DNA from: Phycisphaerales bacterium
Lineage (GTDB): Bacteria; Planctomycetota; Phycisphaerae; Phycisphaerales; SM1A02
Direction: 5' to 3'
NCBI GenBank assembly: GCA_029268515.1
Contig: JAQWNP010000010.1
Location: 62,001-126,000 of the forward strand
DNA length: 64,000 bases
This document shows positions 9,314 to 18,608 of the stretch, one piece after another. Made by a program: the position numbers and the translations under genes. Below the pieces are notes generated by a model. That model did not search any database, had not been told where the DNA came from, and saw only the letters and a list, made by a program, of their open reading frames with translations. Within the stretch, counting starts at the first letter, position 1, and each line of letters begins with the position of its first letter.

Positions 9314-10156
9314 ATGCCAAACCGAACTTGGGCCGATGATCTAAAAACACAAGAGGAAGGTCGCAAGTCGATCCCCGAGGGGCTATGGATTCGTTGCCCC
9401 GCATGCGCCGGTATTCTCTTTCGTCGCTCAGTAGAAAATAACTTGTGGGTGTGTCCAGAGTGCCAGCATCACTTCCGTGTTTCGGCAGAACAGCGAATTG
9501 AACAGCTCGTTGATCCAGGAAGTTTTGAGCCAATGAACGCCACCATGGCGTCAATGGATCCACTGGGTTTTGTTGATCTTAAGCCTTACACCAAACGTAT
9601 TGAAGACGCCCAACGAAAGACCGGCCAGTCAGATGGCGTGCAAACTGGTCGGGCCTTCATTAAGGGCCGAAAAGTCATTGTGGCCTGTATGGACTTTACT
9701 TTCCTTGGTGGATCGATGGGCTCAGTGATCGGTGAGAAGATCACCCGAGCGATTGAAGCTGCGACAGACCATGATTTGCCATTGGTCGTTATTAGCGCCT
9801 CTGGTGGCGCACGAATGATGGAATCGGGCTATTCGCTCATGCAAATGGCCAAGACAAGTGCTGCCTTAGCAAGATTCGACGATATGGGTGGCCTGTTCAT
9901 CTCTGTTCTAACGGATCCAACCACTGGTGGTGTCACAGCCAGCTTTGCGATGTTGGGTGATGTCATACTTGCGGAGCGCAAAGCACTGATCGGTTTTGCT
10001 GGGCCCCGTGTGATTGAGCAGACGATTCGACAGGAGCTTCCAGAAGGATTCCAGCGAGCAGAGTTCTTAGAAGAACATGGCTTTGTTGACAGGGTGGTTC
10101 ACCGTAGTGATCTGCGTAGTGAGATCGGTAGCATCATCGATTACACAGGTAAGTAG
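9314..10156 (+). CDS. accD: Acetyl-CoA carboxylase carboxyltransferase subunit beta
   Basis: Part of the carboxyltransferase that moves CO2 from biotin to acetyl-CoA, the first step of fatty acid synthesis; it works with AccA, which is not in this window. The 280-residue product has the N-terminal zinc ribbon (CPACAG at the start, CPECQHHF after it) and the crotonase-like core with FTFLGGSMGSVIGEKI, SASGGARMMESG and DPTTGGVTASFAMLGD. The length is typical. It ends 11 bp before lnt, so the two are probably one transcript. Confidence 0.96.
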   Translation: MPNRTWADDLKTQEEGRKSIPEGLWIRCPACAGILFRRSVENNLWVCPECQHHFRVSAEQRIEQLVDPGSFEPMNATMASMDPLGFVDLKPYTKRIEDAQRKTGQSDGVQTGRAFIKGRKVIVACMDFTFLGGSMGSVIGEKITRAIEAATDHDLPLVVISASGGARMMESGYSLMQMAKTSAALARFDDMGGLFISVLTDPTTGGVTASFAMLGDVILAERKALIGFAGPRVIEQTIRQELPEGFQRAEFLEEHGFVDRVVHRSDLRSEIGSIIDYTGK

Positions 10157-10167
10157 AACTGTGCAGC

Positions 10168-11991
10168 ATGGCAGCAGTGCATCACATTATTCAAAACGAT
10201 GAAAATTTGTCTTCACGGCACCGTCGCTATCAATTGGATCAGCTTCGGCCTTGGTGCGGGCAATGTTGGCCCTGGTGGCTGACCGCGGTAGCGATCTGCG
10301 TAAGTGGTATTTTTTTCCTCTTGGCAGTGCCGCCATTGAACCTATGGCCTCTGATATTTGTGGTGTTGGTGCCCATGTCAATGGCAGCCCTCAGTTCACG
10401 GCGCCGCTGGCATGCTTTGGTACTGACTTGGATCGTGTGGTTTATTGTTTGGCTGATACTCAATAGATGGATTGGTGATGTCACTGGGCCAGGCTATCCC
10501 TTGCTTTGCGCCTACCTGGCGATCTATCCATTGATTTACGTCTGGCTATTTCGCCGTGTTGCTCGGTCAAGGACTTTTGCAAAGCTCCCACTGGCGTTGA
10601 TCGCAGCCATCCTTTGGACAGGGATTGATTTTGTGCGGGGCAACATCATCTTCTCAGGTGATCCCTTTTACCTTCTTGCTCATCCAACACTTCCATGGGC
10701 CAGTTTTGGCCAGTCGGCGGATCTGTTTGGTGCGTATTTTTCAAGCTTTCTAGTCGCATTCGTATCTGGCGGTCTCATGGATCTTGGTGTTGCCTGGGGG
10801 CCGCTTAGCAGAGGCCAAGACGCTCATTTAGAGAGCCCGCCAAGACGCTCGCGTTTCATTGGATGCTGGGGGTTCGCATCAGCGATTGTGGTTGTTGTCG
10901 TGAATTGGGGATATGGAAGCTACCGGCTTGGTCAAAACGCACAGCTCGAAGCTGGCCCAGCAGCACTGGTGATTCAGACCAATCTTCCTCAGAACAACAA
11001 AATTTTTCGTAGCCCTGACCAAGAGGTCGTTGATGTTGATGACATGATTCAGCTGACGCTTGAGGCTGCGACCGATCTAAACCAGCAAGGGCAGCCCATC
11101 GATCTTGTCTTATGGCCCGAAACAATGCTGCCTGCCGGTGGCTTGGAACTTGAAACAGCGGCGTGGCTCGCAGACCAGGGCTACTACCCAGGCACGTACT
11201 ATCTGGAGCTGGCCCAAGCACTACAACAGCGACTGGACTGCCCGCTCATATTGGGGTCTTCGGCGTATCTAGGCATGCAGCTGGAGGGGGAATATCTCCG
11301 TCCGTCTGAAGAATACAACGCGGTTTACCTTGTGACAGGTGAACCACCCTATGCTCGCTACGACAAACAATTGCTCACGCCATTTGGCGAAACAATTCCC
11401 TATTTGGATCAATGGCCTTGGCTTGAGGAGCAGGTTCTTTCGCTTGGTGCGCCCGGTTTGCGTCTGACACTCGAGGCGGGGAAGAACCAAAGGCCATTGA
11501 CAGTTCCACAGCAAGATCATCTCAGGATTGCAACGCCAATCTGTTTTGAGGCAACCAATGCCCGGCTGACCCGGCAGCTCGTGAATCAAGATCCTGATCA
11601 TCCGGCCCAGTTGATTGCAAATCTGAGTAACGATGGTTGGTTTGGCGATGATGTTGGCGGTCGCCAAGCTCATGTACAGGCAGTCCGCTTTCGCGCTATT
11701 GAAAATCGAACGCCAATCATTCGCGCGGTGAACACTGGATTGAGTGTCTGGCTTGACTCCAATGGCGTCATCCGTGGTACTGTAGGAGAAGGACGCTACG
11801 GCCAGGCACAGAGAGCAGGATGGCTTTGGGCACCAGTGGAACTCGATGCTCGCAAGCCTTTTTATGCTCTGGTTGGTGATATCTGGGGTTGGTTTTGCCT
11901 GGTCGCGGTCGTTGTTGTTCTCGTCTGGCTGATGTTGGAGCGCACAAGGAGGTCGCCGACATGTACGGGCAAATTATCTCACTCATCCTGA
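10168..11991 (+). CDS. lnt: Apolipoprotein N-acyltransferase (Lnt)
   Basis: Adds the third acyl chain to the N-terminal cysteine of lipoproteins at the inner membrane. The 607-residue product has about six membrane segments in the first 260 residues, a nitrilase-like domain, and a last membrane helix at the C-terminus. The catalytic triad is visible: E318 in LWPETM, K400 in YDKQLL, and C459 in TPICFE. It is longer than the roughly 510 residues of E. coli Lnt, mostly through a charged N-terminus and loops. The neighbouring downstream gene encodes a lipoprotein. The window also encodes many other lipoproteins that would be substrates. Confidence 0.93.
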   Translation: MAAVHHIIQNDENLSSRHRRYQLDQLRPWCGQCWPWWLTAVAICVSGIFFLLAVPPLNLWPLIFVVLVPMSMAALSSRRRWHALVLTWIVWFIVWLILNRWIGDVTGPGYPLLCAYLAIYPLIYVWLFRRVARSRTFAKLPLALIAAILWTGIDFVRGNIIFSGDPFYLLAHPTLPWASFGQSADLFGAYFSSFLVAFVSGGLMDLGVAWGPLSRGQDAHLESPPRRSRFIGCWGFASAIVVVVVNWGYGSYRLGQNAQLEAGPAALVIQTNLPQNNKIFRSPDQEVVDVDDMIQLTLEAATDLNQQGQPIDLVLWPETMLPAGGLELETAAWLADQGYYPGTYYLELAQALQQRLDCPLILGSSAYLGMQLEGEYLRPSEEYNAVYLVTGEPPYARYDKQLLTPFGETIPYLDQWPWLEEQVLSLGAPGLRLTLEAGKNQRPLTVPQQDHLRIATPICFEATNARLTRQLVNQDPDHPAQLIANLSNDGWFGDDVGGRQAHVQAVRFRAIENRTPIIRAVNTGLSVWLDSNGVIRGTVGEGRYGQAQRAGWLWAPVELDARKPFYALVGDIWGWFCLVAVVVVLVWLMLERTRRSPTCTGKLSHSS

Positions 11992-13094
11992 GATCAATCG
12001 TCGTAATGGCAGTTCTTAGCTGTGGCATGTTCCATGCAGGTTGTGTGACTGGGGCAGGCGAACAAGAGTGGAGCACCAAGTCTCAGTCGGTTCTTGAAGG
12101 CGGGCCACAGGAACTTAATGTGCCACCAAAAAGGCTCGAGACCCTGGACATGCTGGAGGCCGATCAACGCGGTTATAGGGCGGTTGCTATCGACTTGCTC
12201 TATCAAGCCGCACAGTCGGAACATGCACTCTTGAGAGCTCATGCAATGGAGGCAACCCATGGAGCGCCAGCATCAGCGGAGGTCATTCTTGCTGGCGGAC
12301 TCGCAGATACCAATCGAGGGGTTCGGTTTTCTGCGGCGATGACCATAGGTGATTTAAAGCTTGTTGATTTGGCGCCCCAAGTTGAATTGCTCACGGAAGA
12401 TGCATCACTCTCGGTTCGTGCAGCGGCACTTTATGCGTTGACGCAAATTGGTCAGGAGGTTGATCTCACACTCCTAGCGGAAATGTTGTTCAGCGGCGAC
12501 CCTGAGCTCAAGGCAAATGCTGCAATGGTGCTCGGGCGTCTGGGTAATAAGACAGCAGTGCCGGTTCTCAAAGCAGCAATTGGTAAGGGGCTTCAAAGAG
12601 TTGATCCAGCTCGTGCTCGCGTTGTTGAAATGCAACTCGCAGAAGCATTGGTCCAGCTTGGCTCTCTCGCTGAGCTCGAGGCGATCCATGCCGCACTCTT
12701 TGCACCTTCAGAGCAGGGTGAGCTTAAGGCATTGGCTTGTCAGATCTGTGGGCGATTGAGAGACCGGTCAGCCTTCACGACGCTCATGGCTCTTGCTCTT
12801 CGCACAACGCAGCAACAAGAAGCTCCGGAGGTTCGCCTTTTGGCAACAGAGGCGATTGCAATGATTGAGCCACATGAGACGCCGGTTGAGGTCGCGGTGG
12901 CTTATTTGGGTGACTCAGAGCCCTCATTACGTGCATTAGCAGCCCTAAGTCTGGGCTCATCAGGTGATCTGAGCCTCTTGCCACAGCTCGCAATGCTGAT
13001 GGAAGACGAGAATCCTTCAGTCCAGGTGGCCGCTGCAACCGCCGTCCTGCGGCTACCAGTACCAGCCCAGCGGCTTGAAATTGCAGTCCCTTGA
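11961..13094 (+). CDS. HEAT-repeat lipoprotein
   Basis: The 377-residue product begins with a lipoprotein signal (MAVLSCGMFHAGC near residues 14-26, lipobox FHAGC). The rest is made of HEAT-like helical repeats of about 30 residues (for example ASAEVILAGGLADTNRGVRFSAAMTIGDL and SVRAAALYALTQIG), a scaffold for protein binding. The ATG at 11961 is preceded by a perfect AAGGAGG at 11946-11952 with 8 bases spacing, so it is preferred over the longer frame from 11889. It overlaps the end of lnt by 31 bp, which suggests translational coupling. Its partner is unknown. Confidence 0.8.
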   Translation: MYGQIISLILRSIVVMAVLSCGMFHAGCVTGAGEQEWSTKSQSVLEGGPQELNVPPKRLETLDMLEADQRGYRAVAIDLLYQAAQSEHALLRAHAMEATHGAPASAEVILAGGLADTNRGVRFSAAMTIGDLKLVDLAPQVELLTEDASLSVRAAALYALTQIGQEVDLTLLAEMLFSGDPELKANAAMVLGRLGNKTAVPVLKAAIGKGLQRVDPARARVVEMQLAEALVQLGSLAELEAIHAALFAPSEQGELKALACQICGRLRDRSAFTTLMALALRTTQQQEAPEVRLLATEAIAMIEPHETPVEVAVAYLGDSEPSLRALAALSLGSSGDLSLLPQLAMLMEDENPSVQVAAATAVLRLPVPAQRLEIAVP

Positions 13095-13429
13095 CCACTG
13101 GTAGTGTGATTCAGAAGAAGGCGAATACTCCTGCCTGATTGTGTAGGCATTGCTGCTTTGCTTGCTACAATAAATTGACAGTGTCCAGCTGGGCCTGTAG
13201 AAGCGAGTGTTACCATACTGTTTGGTATCGGCTTATCGGGCGTTCCAATGAGCTTGGGGCGTAGAAATGGGACGTGTTGGCGGTTTATAAATCGTATCCA
13301 GTTTGCTTAGTTTTCGGATACAAGAACCTCTAACATCATGCGTCCAGGAAATGGTATTGGGAAGACATCTGAGGTTGTATCGCAACCAATGACTTCTTCT
13401 CAATCCAGTTATTAGGCAAGGGTCTGACG
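13095..13429. other. Intergenic stretch upstream of the coiled-coil membrane gene
   Basis: No gene is supported. It holds a candidate promoter (listed separately) and a short inverted repeat, GTATCC and GGATAC, around 13295-13321. If the promoter is used, the downstream gene has a leader of about 220 bases. Confidence 0.5.
13175..13203 (+). promoter_or_regulatory. Candidate sigma70-type promoter
   Basis: A perfect TTGACA at 13175-13180 is followed after 17 bp by TAGAAG at 13198-13203, a 4/6 match to the -10 consensus. It points towards the coiled-coil membrane gene at 13430. Confidence 0.4.
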
Positions 13430-14320
13430 GTGCATATTCTGACCAAGATCTTTATCGTGCTTGTTACCCTGCTTGCGATTCTATTAGTGCCGCTTGTTGT
13501 CGTTAACGCGAAGAACGAGGACACGTATAGGATCCGCTTTGAGCAGGCTGATTCTGCACGAATCGTTGCTGAGGGTAGTCTGACTTCGCAAGAGGCAAGG
13601 CATTCATCCGAAGTTTCTAATTACACGCGTGAGTCAGCTGAGTACAAAGCTCAGGCACAGTCACTGCAAACGCAATTAGCAAGCGCTCAGATTGAGATGC
13701 GACAAGTTGAGTCCGACCTTGCTGTCGCTCAGGGGCTACGCTCTGAGATACTTGGCAAATTGGCGTCGCTTGATTCAACGATGCGTGCTGGCGGGCAACT
13801 GACCGAAACACTCATTTCTGAACTTCGAACCTTGCGAACGCAAGTCTTGAAGGGTGAGCAGCGCAACAGCGAGCTTCAATCAGTCGTGGAAGATCAAGAA
13901 AGCCAGCTCATGGTCGCTGAGAAGGCACGCCGTGATTTGCGAGAAGAACTCCACCGCATTCAGGAAATGCAGGCTCGCACCCAGGAGCACTTATCTGAGT
14001 ACGAAGCACGCTTTGGTGCATTAGAGGTTGCTGGTGGCGGCAGTGCTGATGGCATGGCTCCAAACCGTGATCTAGAGGCAACTGTGGTTGGCGTTCATAG
14101 GAGCTCCGATCAGACCTTAGTTGAGATTGATGCTGGCTCCCGAGATGGAATCGAAGAGGGCTGGGTCCTTTCTGTCGGCGACGAGGGCACCTTTATTGGG
14201 ACACTTCGCATCGTCACAGTCGATCTGAACCGCTCTACAGGGATGCTCTCCCTGGAAGACTCTAACCGTGGCCTTGTTCAGGCTGGACATCAGGCATATG
14301 CCATTCAGGGACGTCAATAA
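13430..14320 (+). CDS. Membrane-anchored coiled-coil protein, function unknown
   Basis: The 296-residue product starts at a GTG and has one N-terminal membrane helix (FIVLVTLLAILLVPLVVVNA). A long coiled coil follows from about residue 40 to 190, rich in Q, E, L and A. A small beta-rich C-terminal domain begins near residue 212 (TVVGVHRSSDQTLVEIDAGSRDGIEEGWVLSV) and resembles the beta-barrel part of MreC/FlgT-like proteins. The topology (anchor, coiled coil, beta domain) is similar to MreC. The gene sits just upstream of mreB. A cell-envelope role is therefore plausible, but this is inference from context. Confidence 0.65.
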   Translation: MHILTKIFIVLVTLLAILLVPLVVVNAKNEDTYRIRFEQADSARIVAEGSLTSQEARHSSEVSNYTRESAEYKAQAQSLQTQLASAQIEMRQVESDLAVAQGLRSEILGKLASLDSTMRAGGQLTETLISELRTLRTQVLKGEQRNSELQSVVEDQESQLMVAEKARRDLREELHRIQEMQARTQEHLSEYEARFGALEVAGGGSADGMAPNRDLEATVVGVHRSSDQTLVEIDAGSRDGIEEGWVLSVGDEGTFIGTLRIVTVDLNRSTGMLSLEDSNRGLVQAGHQAYAIQGRQ

Positions 14321-14328
14321 GGGCAATC

Positions 14329-14511
14329 ATGAGCGATTTCAACACCCCAACCCCGGCACGTGGCGGCATACTCGATGTTTACTTTGTGCTGCTGATTGTG
14401 GCTTTCCTGTTATTGGCTCTTGGGGCCTTCATACAGGCCACAGCCAACATGGCTCAGAGCTCGGTGGGTAATCAGGCTGGTGGCATGTTTACCATCGTTG
14501 ATCAACGCTAG
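14329..14511 (+). CDS. Small single-pass membrane protein
   Basis: A 60-residue product with one clear membrane helix (VYFVLLIVAFLLLALGAFIQ), a proline-rich polar N-terminus and a short polar tail. It starts 8 bp after the coiled-coil gene, so it is probably translated from the same message. AAGGGCA lies just before the ATG. I do not recognise a family. It may be a partner of the coiled-coil protein. Confidence 0.6.
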   Translation: MSDFNTPTPARGGILDVYFVLLIVAFLLLALGAFIQATANMAQSSVGNQAGGMFTIVDQR

Positions 14512-14785
14512 CGGCAAGCCCAACAGAAATAAGCCTGGGTACTTTTCGATCTTGTCCATGAGGGCGGTTTGAATCTCAGTGATATCGCTGGTTTCCGGTC
14601 CTTGGTCCAGATCTGCCCATAGGCGGCTTGTCCACATTACAGTCCAGTCTGGATTTCCCGCTGCATACTCTGCCCGCGTGACGTATGATTGCAGTCGCAG
14701 GCTGAGTCATCTTGGGATTATCAGCTAATTATCACAGGCTTGGCAGGAAGCCAATTGCCATAGGCGCGTAACGGAGTGTCGCCTC

Positions 14786-15838
14786 GTGTTCCTAGACTCA
14801 CTATTGGGTTGGTTTAGCGTCGACATGGGCATCGACCTAGGCACTTGTAATACGTTGGTATGTGTCCGCGGTGAAGGTATTGTTCTCAATGAACCTTCAG
14901 TTGTTGCGGTTAAGCGAGGTACCAATCGCGTATTGAATAACGGTAATGCTGTTGGTTGGTCGGCGAAGGAGATGCTTGGCAAGACTCCAGGATCAATCAG
15001 CGCTATTCGTCCCTTGAAAGATGGCGTCATCAGTGACTTTGAGATCACAGAGGCGATGCTGAGCTATTTCATCCGAAAGGTGAACGGCAAGAGTCGTATC
15101 TTTGGGCCACGCGTTGTCATAGCAGTGCCCTCAGGAATTACGGCTGTTGAAAAGCGAGCTGTTCTTGATTCAGCAGAGCGTGCCGGGGCTCGTCGGGTGT
15201 ATTTGATTGAAGAGCCGATGGCTGCGGGTATTGGCGCAGGTTTGCCAATTGCTGAACCAACGGCATCCATGATCGTTGATATTGGTGGCGGTACAACAGA
15301 GGTTGCAATTATGTCTTTGGCAGACATTGCCACTTGCGAGTCAGTCCGGGTCGCTGGTGATGACCTTGATGAAGCCATCATCAACTACATGAAAAAGAAC
15401 TACAACTTGACGATCGGCGAACAGACCGCCGAACGTATCAAGATTGAGATTGGCTCAGCCGCTGATGTCGGTGATCCGCGCACTATTGAGGTGCGTGGAA
15501 GGGACAATGTCTCTGGTTTGCCTCGGAAGGCAGATCTCACGAGTGAGGAAGTGCGCGATGCGCTACAGGAACCAGTACAAGCGATCATTGAAACGGTGAC
15601 GCGCACGCTTGAAAGAGCAGAGCCTGAACTCGCCGCAGATCTCGTTGATAATGGTATTTGCCTTGTTGGCGGCGGCGGTTTACTTCGTGGATTGGATGTG
15701 GTACTTGCGAATGCAACAGGCCTGGAGGTGCGTGTTGCTGACGACCCGCTGACCAGTGTCGCTCGTGGTACCAGCATCTATTTGGAAAATCTTGAGGAAT
15801 GGAAGGCAACCATGGAGTCAGATCTCGATGAGCGCTGA
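14786..15838 (+). CDS. mreB: Rod-shape actin homologue MreB
   Basis: Cytoplasmic actin-like filament protein that guides lateral peptidoglycan synthesis. The 350-residue product has the phosphate loops MGIDLGTCNTLVCV and IVDIGGGTTEVAIMS, the EEPMAAGIGAG connecting motif, and the adenosine motif LVGGGGLLRGLD. The GTG start at 14786 follows an ACGGAG sequence by about 9 bases. It leads the order mreB-mreC-mreD. Many planctomycetes with budding division lack a full mre set, so its presence here fits the Phycisphaerae better than the budding Pirellulales-type groups. Confidence 0.95.
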   Translation: MFLDSLLGWFSVDMGIDLGTCNTLVCVRGEGIVLNEPSVVAVKRGTNRVLNNGNAVGWSAKEMLGKTPGSISAIRPLKDGVISDFEITEAMLSYFIRKVNGKSRIFGPRVVIAVPSGITAVEKRAVLDSAERAGARRVYLIEEPMAAGIGAGLPIAEPTASMIVDIGGGTTEVAIMSLADIATCESVRVAGDDLDEAIINYMKKNYNLTIGEQTAERIKIEIGSAADVGDPRTIEVRGRDNVSGLPRKADLTSEEVRDALQEPVQAIIETVTRTLERAEPELAADLVDNGICLVGGGGLLRGLDVVLANATGLEVRVADDPLTSVARGTSIYLENLEEWKATMESDLDER

Positions 15839-15898
15839 GCTCAATGAGGTACTGGCCATTGAATGCTGTCGATACTGGCTGAAGCCTGAGGGGGCAGG

Positions 15899-16792
15899 AT
15901 GCCCATGTTCAGGATCTTAAGAAGGTCAAACGCAGTCTTTCCTCTGGTGATTGTTGCGACGATTGTGGTTGCATGTCTCTCACCAGCGGCATTGCATTGG
16001 ACCGTGGATGCTTCAGCCTTAATGCGTGTACCTATTCGACCGCTGACTGTTGCAACGAATCAGGCTGCTAGTTGGCTGCGTCACACTGGATCACAGGCAA
16101 CCTATGACTTTGCAGAAGCAGAGCTTGATTCTCAGGTCTTCGCAACGCTATCGGCGGAGCGTTCGAGATTCGAACGGCTCTATCGAGCACAGCGTCTTCA
16201 AAATGAAATCTTGCAGGATCAGCTGAGCCACCTTCAAGGGCTTGACCCAGATCAACTCGCCAGTGGTGCGACGCCAACACTTTTATCAGTACCGATGACG
16301 GGGCGTTCTCCGGGGCAGCGGGGCGAAATCTACCAAGTGCCATTGACCAATGACGCCAGGGAACGAGTGATGGTTGGATCGGTTGCGCTCTTTGGTTCGA
16401 AGTACCTACTGGGTCGGGTGACAGCACTTGCTGGTACCGACGCGCTGGTCCTGCCAATCGCAAGCAAGACAAGTGGTCCTCTCAAAGCGGCGGTGATTTC
16501 TGAGTCTTCAACAGATCAGATCGTCAGGTTCTTAGCGAAGCCTCTCGGGAATGGTTCCTTTCTTGCAAATGTTCCTCAGTCTCATGGGCTTGTGATTGGT
16601 AGTGAAGTTGTGCTGGCAGATCCTGCATGGCCAGCATCTGCACAGGGAATGGTCATTGGCCTTGTCATCGACAGTCAGCAGGATCAAAAGGCTGCACTTC
16701 GTCAGCAAATTACGATTCGTTCTAGTTATCAACTGGGTGGTGTTGGCGAAGTCGTTCTCCTCGGTGAGGCACCAGCAGGGGGTCGCCAATGA
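15899..16792 (+). CDS. mreC: Rod shape-determining protein MreC
   Basis: The 297-residue product has an N-terminal membrane helix (VFPLVIVATIVVACLSP), a coiled-coil stretch around residues 75-120, and a beta-rich periplasmic part. Conserved-type segments are VMVGSVALFGSKYLLGRVTAL and HGLVIGSEVVLADPAWPASAQGMVIGLV. MreC links MreB to the periplasmic cell-wall machinery. It lies 60 bp after mreB and its last bases overlap the mreD start (ATGA). The order and topology support the name more than sequence identity does. Confidence 0.82.
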   Translation: MPMFRILRRSNAVFPLVIVATIVVACLSPAALHWTVDASALMRVPIRPLTVATNQAASWLRHTGSQATYDFAEAELDSQVFATLSAERSRFERLYRAQRLQNEILQDQLSHLQGLDPDQLASGATPTLLSVPMTGRSPGQRGEIYQVPLTNDARERVMVGSVALFGSKYLLGRVTALAGTDALVLPIASKTSGPLKAAVISESSTDQIVRFLAKPLGNGSFLANVPQSHGLVIGSEVVLADPAWPASAQGMVIGLVIDSQQDQKAALRQQITIRSSYQLGGVGEVVLLGEAPAGGRQ

Positions 16793-17358
16793 GATGGTGG
16801 GTTTTTTTCATTGCGTTGGTGGTGAGTATTGCCTTGGACTTGGCATTCGTTCAGGTCATGCGGATTGACTCGTTGGGGGCCCTGGTGCCTTGCATTACGA
16901 TCGCGCTGGTCGTTTTCGTGGCGCTTTTTGCGCCCGTTTCAGCGGCTCTTTGGGCAGCTTGGGTTGCTGGCCTATTGCTTGATCTCTCCCTGCCTCAGAT
17001 TAGTGGGGGGCAAGTGACCTATTTTCTTATTGGGCCACATGCATTGGGATTCGTGGCCGGTGCTGCAGTGGTCTTGCAAATGCGAACGGCCGTCTTTCGC
17101 TACCGTGCCCTCACAATCGGTGTCTTGAGCTTGGTGGCAATGATGGCCGCGGGCATCGTCGTTGTAGCGGTTCATGCAGTCCGCCTTTGGCTGCCTTGGA
17201 CAGATATTTCGCCCGGCCAGGCTGGGCTCGGCCTCCAGCTTGTGAACTTTCTGGGCGTGAGTGTCTACTCTGGCCTTGTAGCCATACCAATAGGCTGGTT
17301 ATTGAAGTGCTCTTGGCAATGGTGGGGATTTACAGGAAGTGCAAGGACGGTTGTCTGA
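16789..17358 (+). CDS. mreD: Rod shape-determining protein MreD
   Basis: The 189-residue product is almost entirely hydrophobic with five or six membrane helices. It includes the LLLDLSLPQISGG-type segment that resembles the GLLxDxxxxxxxG motif of MreD. The ATG overlaps the mreC stop by four bases (ATGA), showing translational coupling. MreD is part of the elongasome in the inner membrane. The assignment rests on position, size and this weak motif. Confidence 0.75.
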   Translation: MRWWVFFIALVVSIALDLAFVQVMRIDSLGALVPCITIALVVFVALFAPVSAALWAAWVAGLLLDLSLPQISGGQVTYFLIGPHALGFVAGAAVVLQMRTAVFRYRALTIGVLSLVAMMAAGIVVVAVHAVRLWLPWTDISPGQAGLGLQLVNFLGVSVYSGLVAIPIGWLLKCSWQWWGFTGSARTVV

Positions 17359-17397
17359 TACAGGTCAGCGGACCCGAAACCGGATAGAGTTTTGATC

Positions 17398-18606
17398 ATG
17401 AGTGGTTTAATACTCTTTGATGATGGACGTGGCCAGTTTGGCCCTTTGACTGACTTGCGAGCCAGTTTCGAGCTTCGCACCGGCATGTTCACGACGGCCA
17501 CGCGGCTCGCTAATTGCTTTGGTGAGCTGCAAGGTGTCATGGTGCCCAACGCCCTGGCGGATCTTGTTGCCGAGCGAAGCTCGGTGCCTGTGAATCGAGC
17601 TATTGAAACGGGCACGTCACTTTTTATCAATGGTCGACTTCTTCTTCCTCAAGGGATTGAGAAGCCCCATGTAGGAAGCGCCATTATCGAAGCCGATAGC
17701 GGCGCCATTATTGCCGCTCACCTTGCAGGAGCTGACAGCGAGAGCATGGTCGCTACAGGAAAATTACCCGACTCGGTCACTTGCACCGAACTTCCTCTCG
17801 GCACGCTTGCTGAATTTCCTTGGCACATCCTGGATACACTTCCCACATCGCTGCTTTCAGATATTGACGAATGTCGCCACCCTGATCCCTTGATGGTTCC
17901 AGAGTCGCAGATCATGGGCACATTCCCGGTCAAGGCGCATGCAACTGCTCAGATTGGTGCGGGCGTGATTATTGATGCACGCAATGGTCCGGTGATTCTT
18001 TGGGAGCACGCCGAAGTTGGTCCCAACGCAGTGATCTGTGGGCCAGCTTCGATTGGCCCCCACAGTTCCGTTCAAGCTCAGAGTTTGATGAGAGCCAATA
18101 CTGCCATCGGACCACATTGCAAGGTTGGCGGTGAGGTTGGTGGCACGATTTTTCAGGGGTATGCGAATAAGGTTCACGATGGGTATTTGGGTGACAGTTT
18201 GGTTGGCGAGTGGGTTAATATCGGAGCGGGTTCAAACAACTCGAATCTTCTGAATACCTATGACAATGTGACGGCGGTTCTACAGCCAGGTGGCCCACGT
18301 CATCGAACCAATCGCCAGTTCTATGGAACCATTTTCGGTGACCATTCCAAAATCGCCATTGGCACACGGATCATGACGGCCGCCGTCATAGGTACGGGGG
18401 CCATGATTGCAACGTCGGCGCCGATATCGGGTGTGGTCGGCCCATTTCAGTGGATCACTGATGCAACTCAGCAGATCTACAGATCTCAGAAGTTTGTCAA
18501 AGTGGCAAAATCTGTCATGGAACGTCGTCAGGTGGTGATGACGGCCGCCTACGAGGCGGCAATTGTCCATCATCTTGAAGCTGCTCAAGCTGGCACTGCG
18601 TCCTAA
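17398..18606 (+). CDS. Alternative GlmU-type sugar nucleotidyltransferase/acyltransferase
   Basis: The 402-residue product resembles the alternative GlmU family known from Bacteroidetes, Spirochaetes and Planctomycetes. The N-terminal half starts with ILFDDGRGQFGPLTDLRASFELRTG, typical of that family. The C-terminal half is a left-handed beta-helix of hexapeptide repeats (GAGVIIDARNGPVILWEHAEVGPNAVICGPASIG). It contains the GEWVNIGAGSNNSNLLNTYDNV stretch expected in the acetyltransferase site. The likely role is making UDP-GlcNAc-type precursors for the cell envelope. The ATG at 17398 gives the family N-terminus. It follows mreD by 39 bp and precedes polA by 2 bp. Confidence 0.8.
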   Translation: MSGLILFDDGRGQFGPLTDLRASFELRTGMFTTATRLANCFGELQGVMVPNALADLVAERSSVPVNRAIETGTSLFINGRLLLPQGIEKPHVGSAIIEADSGAIIAAHLAGADSESMVATGKLPDSVTCTELPLGTLAEFPWHILDTLPTSLLSDIDECRHPDPLMVPESQIMGTFPVKAHATAQIGAGVIIDARNGPVILWEHAEVGPNAVICGPASIGPHSSVQAQSLMRANTAIGPHCKVGGEVGGTIFQGYANKVHDGYLGDSLVGEWVNIGAGSNNSNLLNTYDNVTAVLQPGGPRHRTNRQFYGTIFGDHSKIAIGTRIMTAAVIGTGAMIATSAPISGVVGPFQWITDATQQIYRSQKFVKVAKSVMERRQVVMTAAYEAAIVHHLEAAQAGTAS

Positions 18607-18608
18607 CA

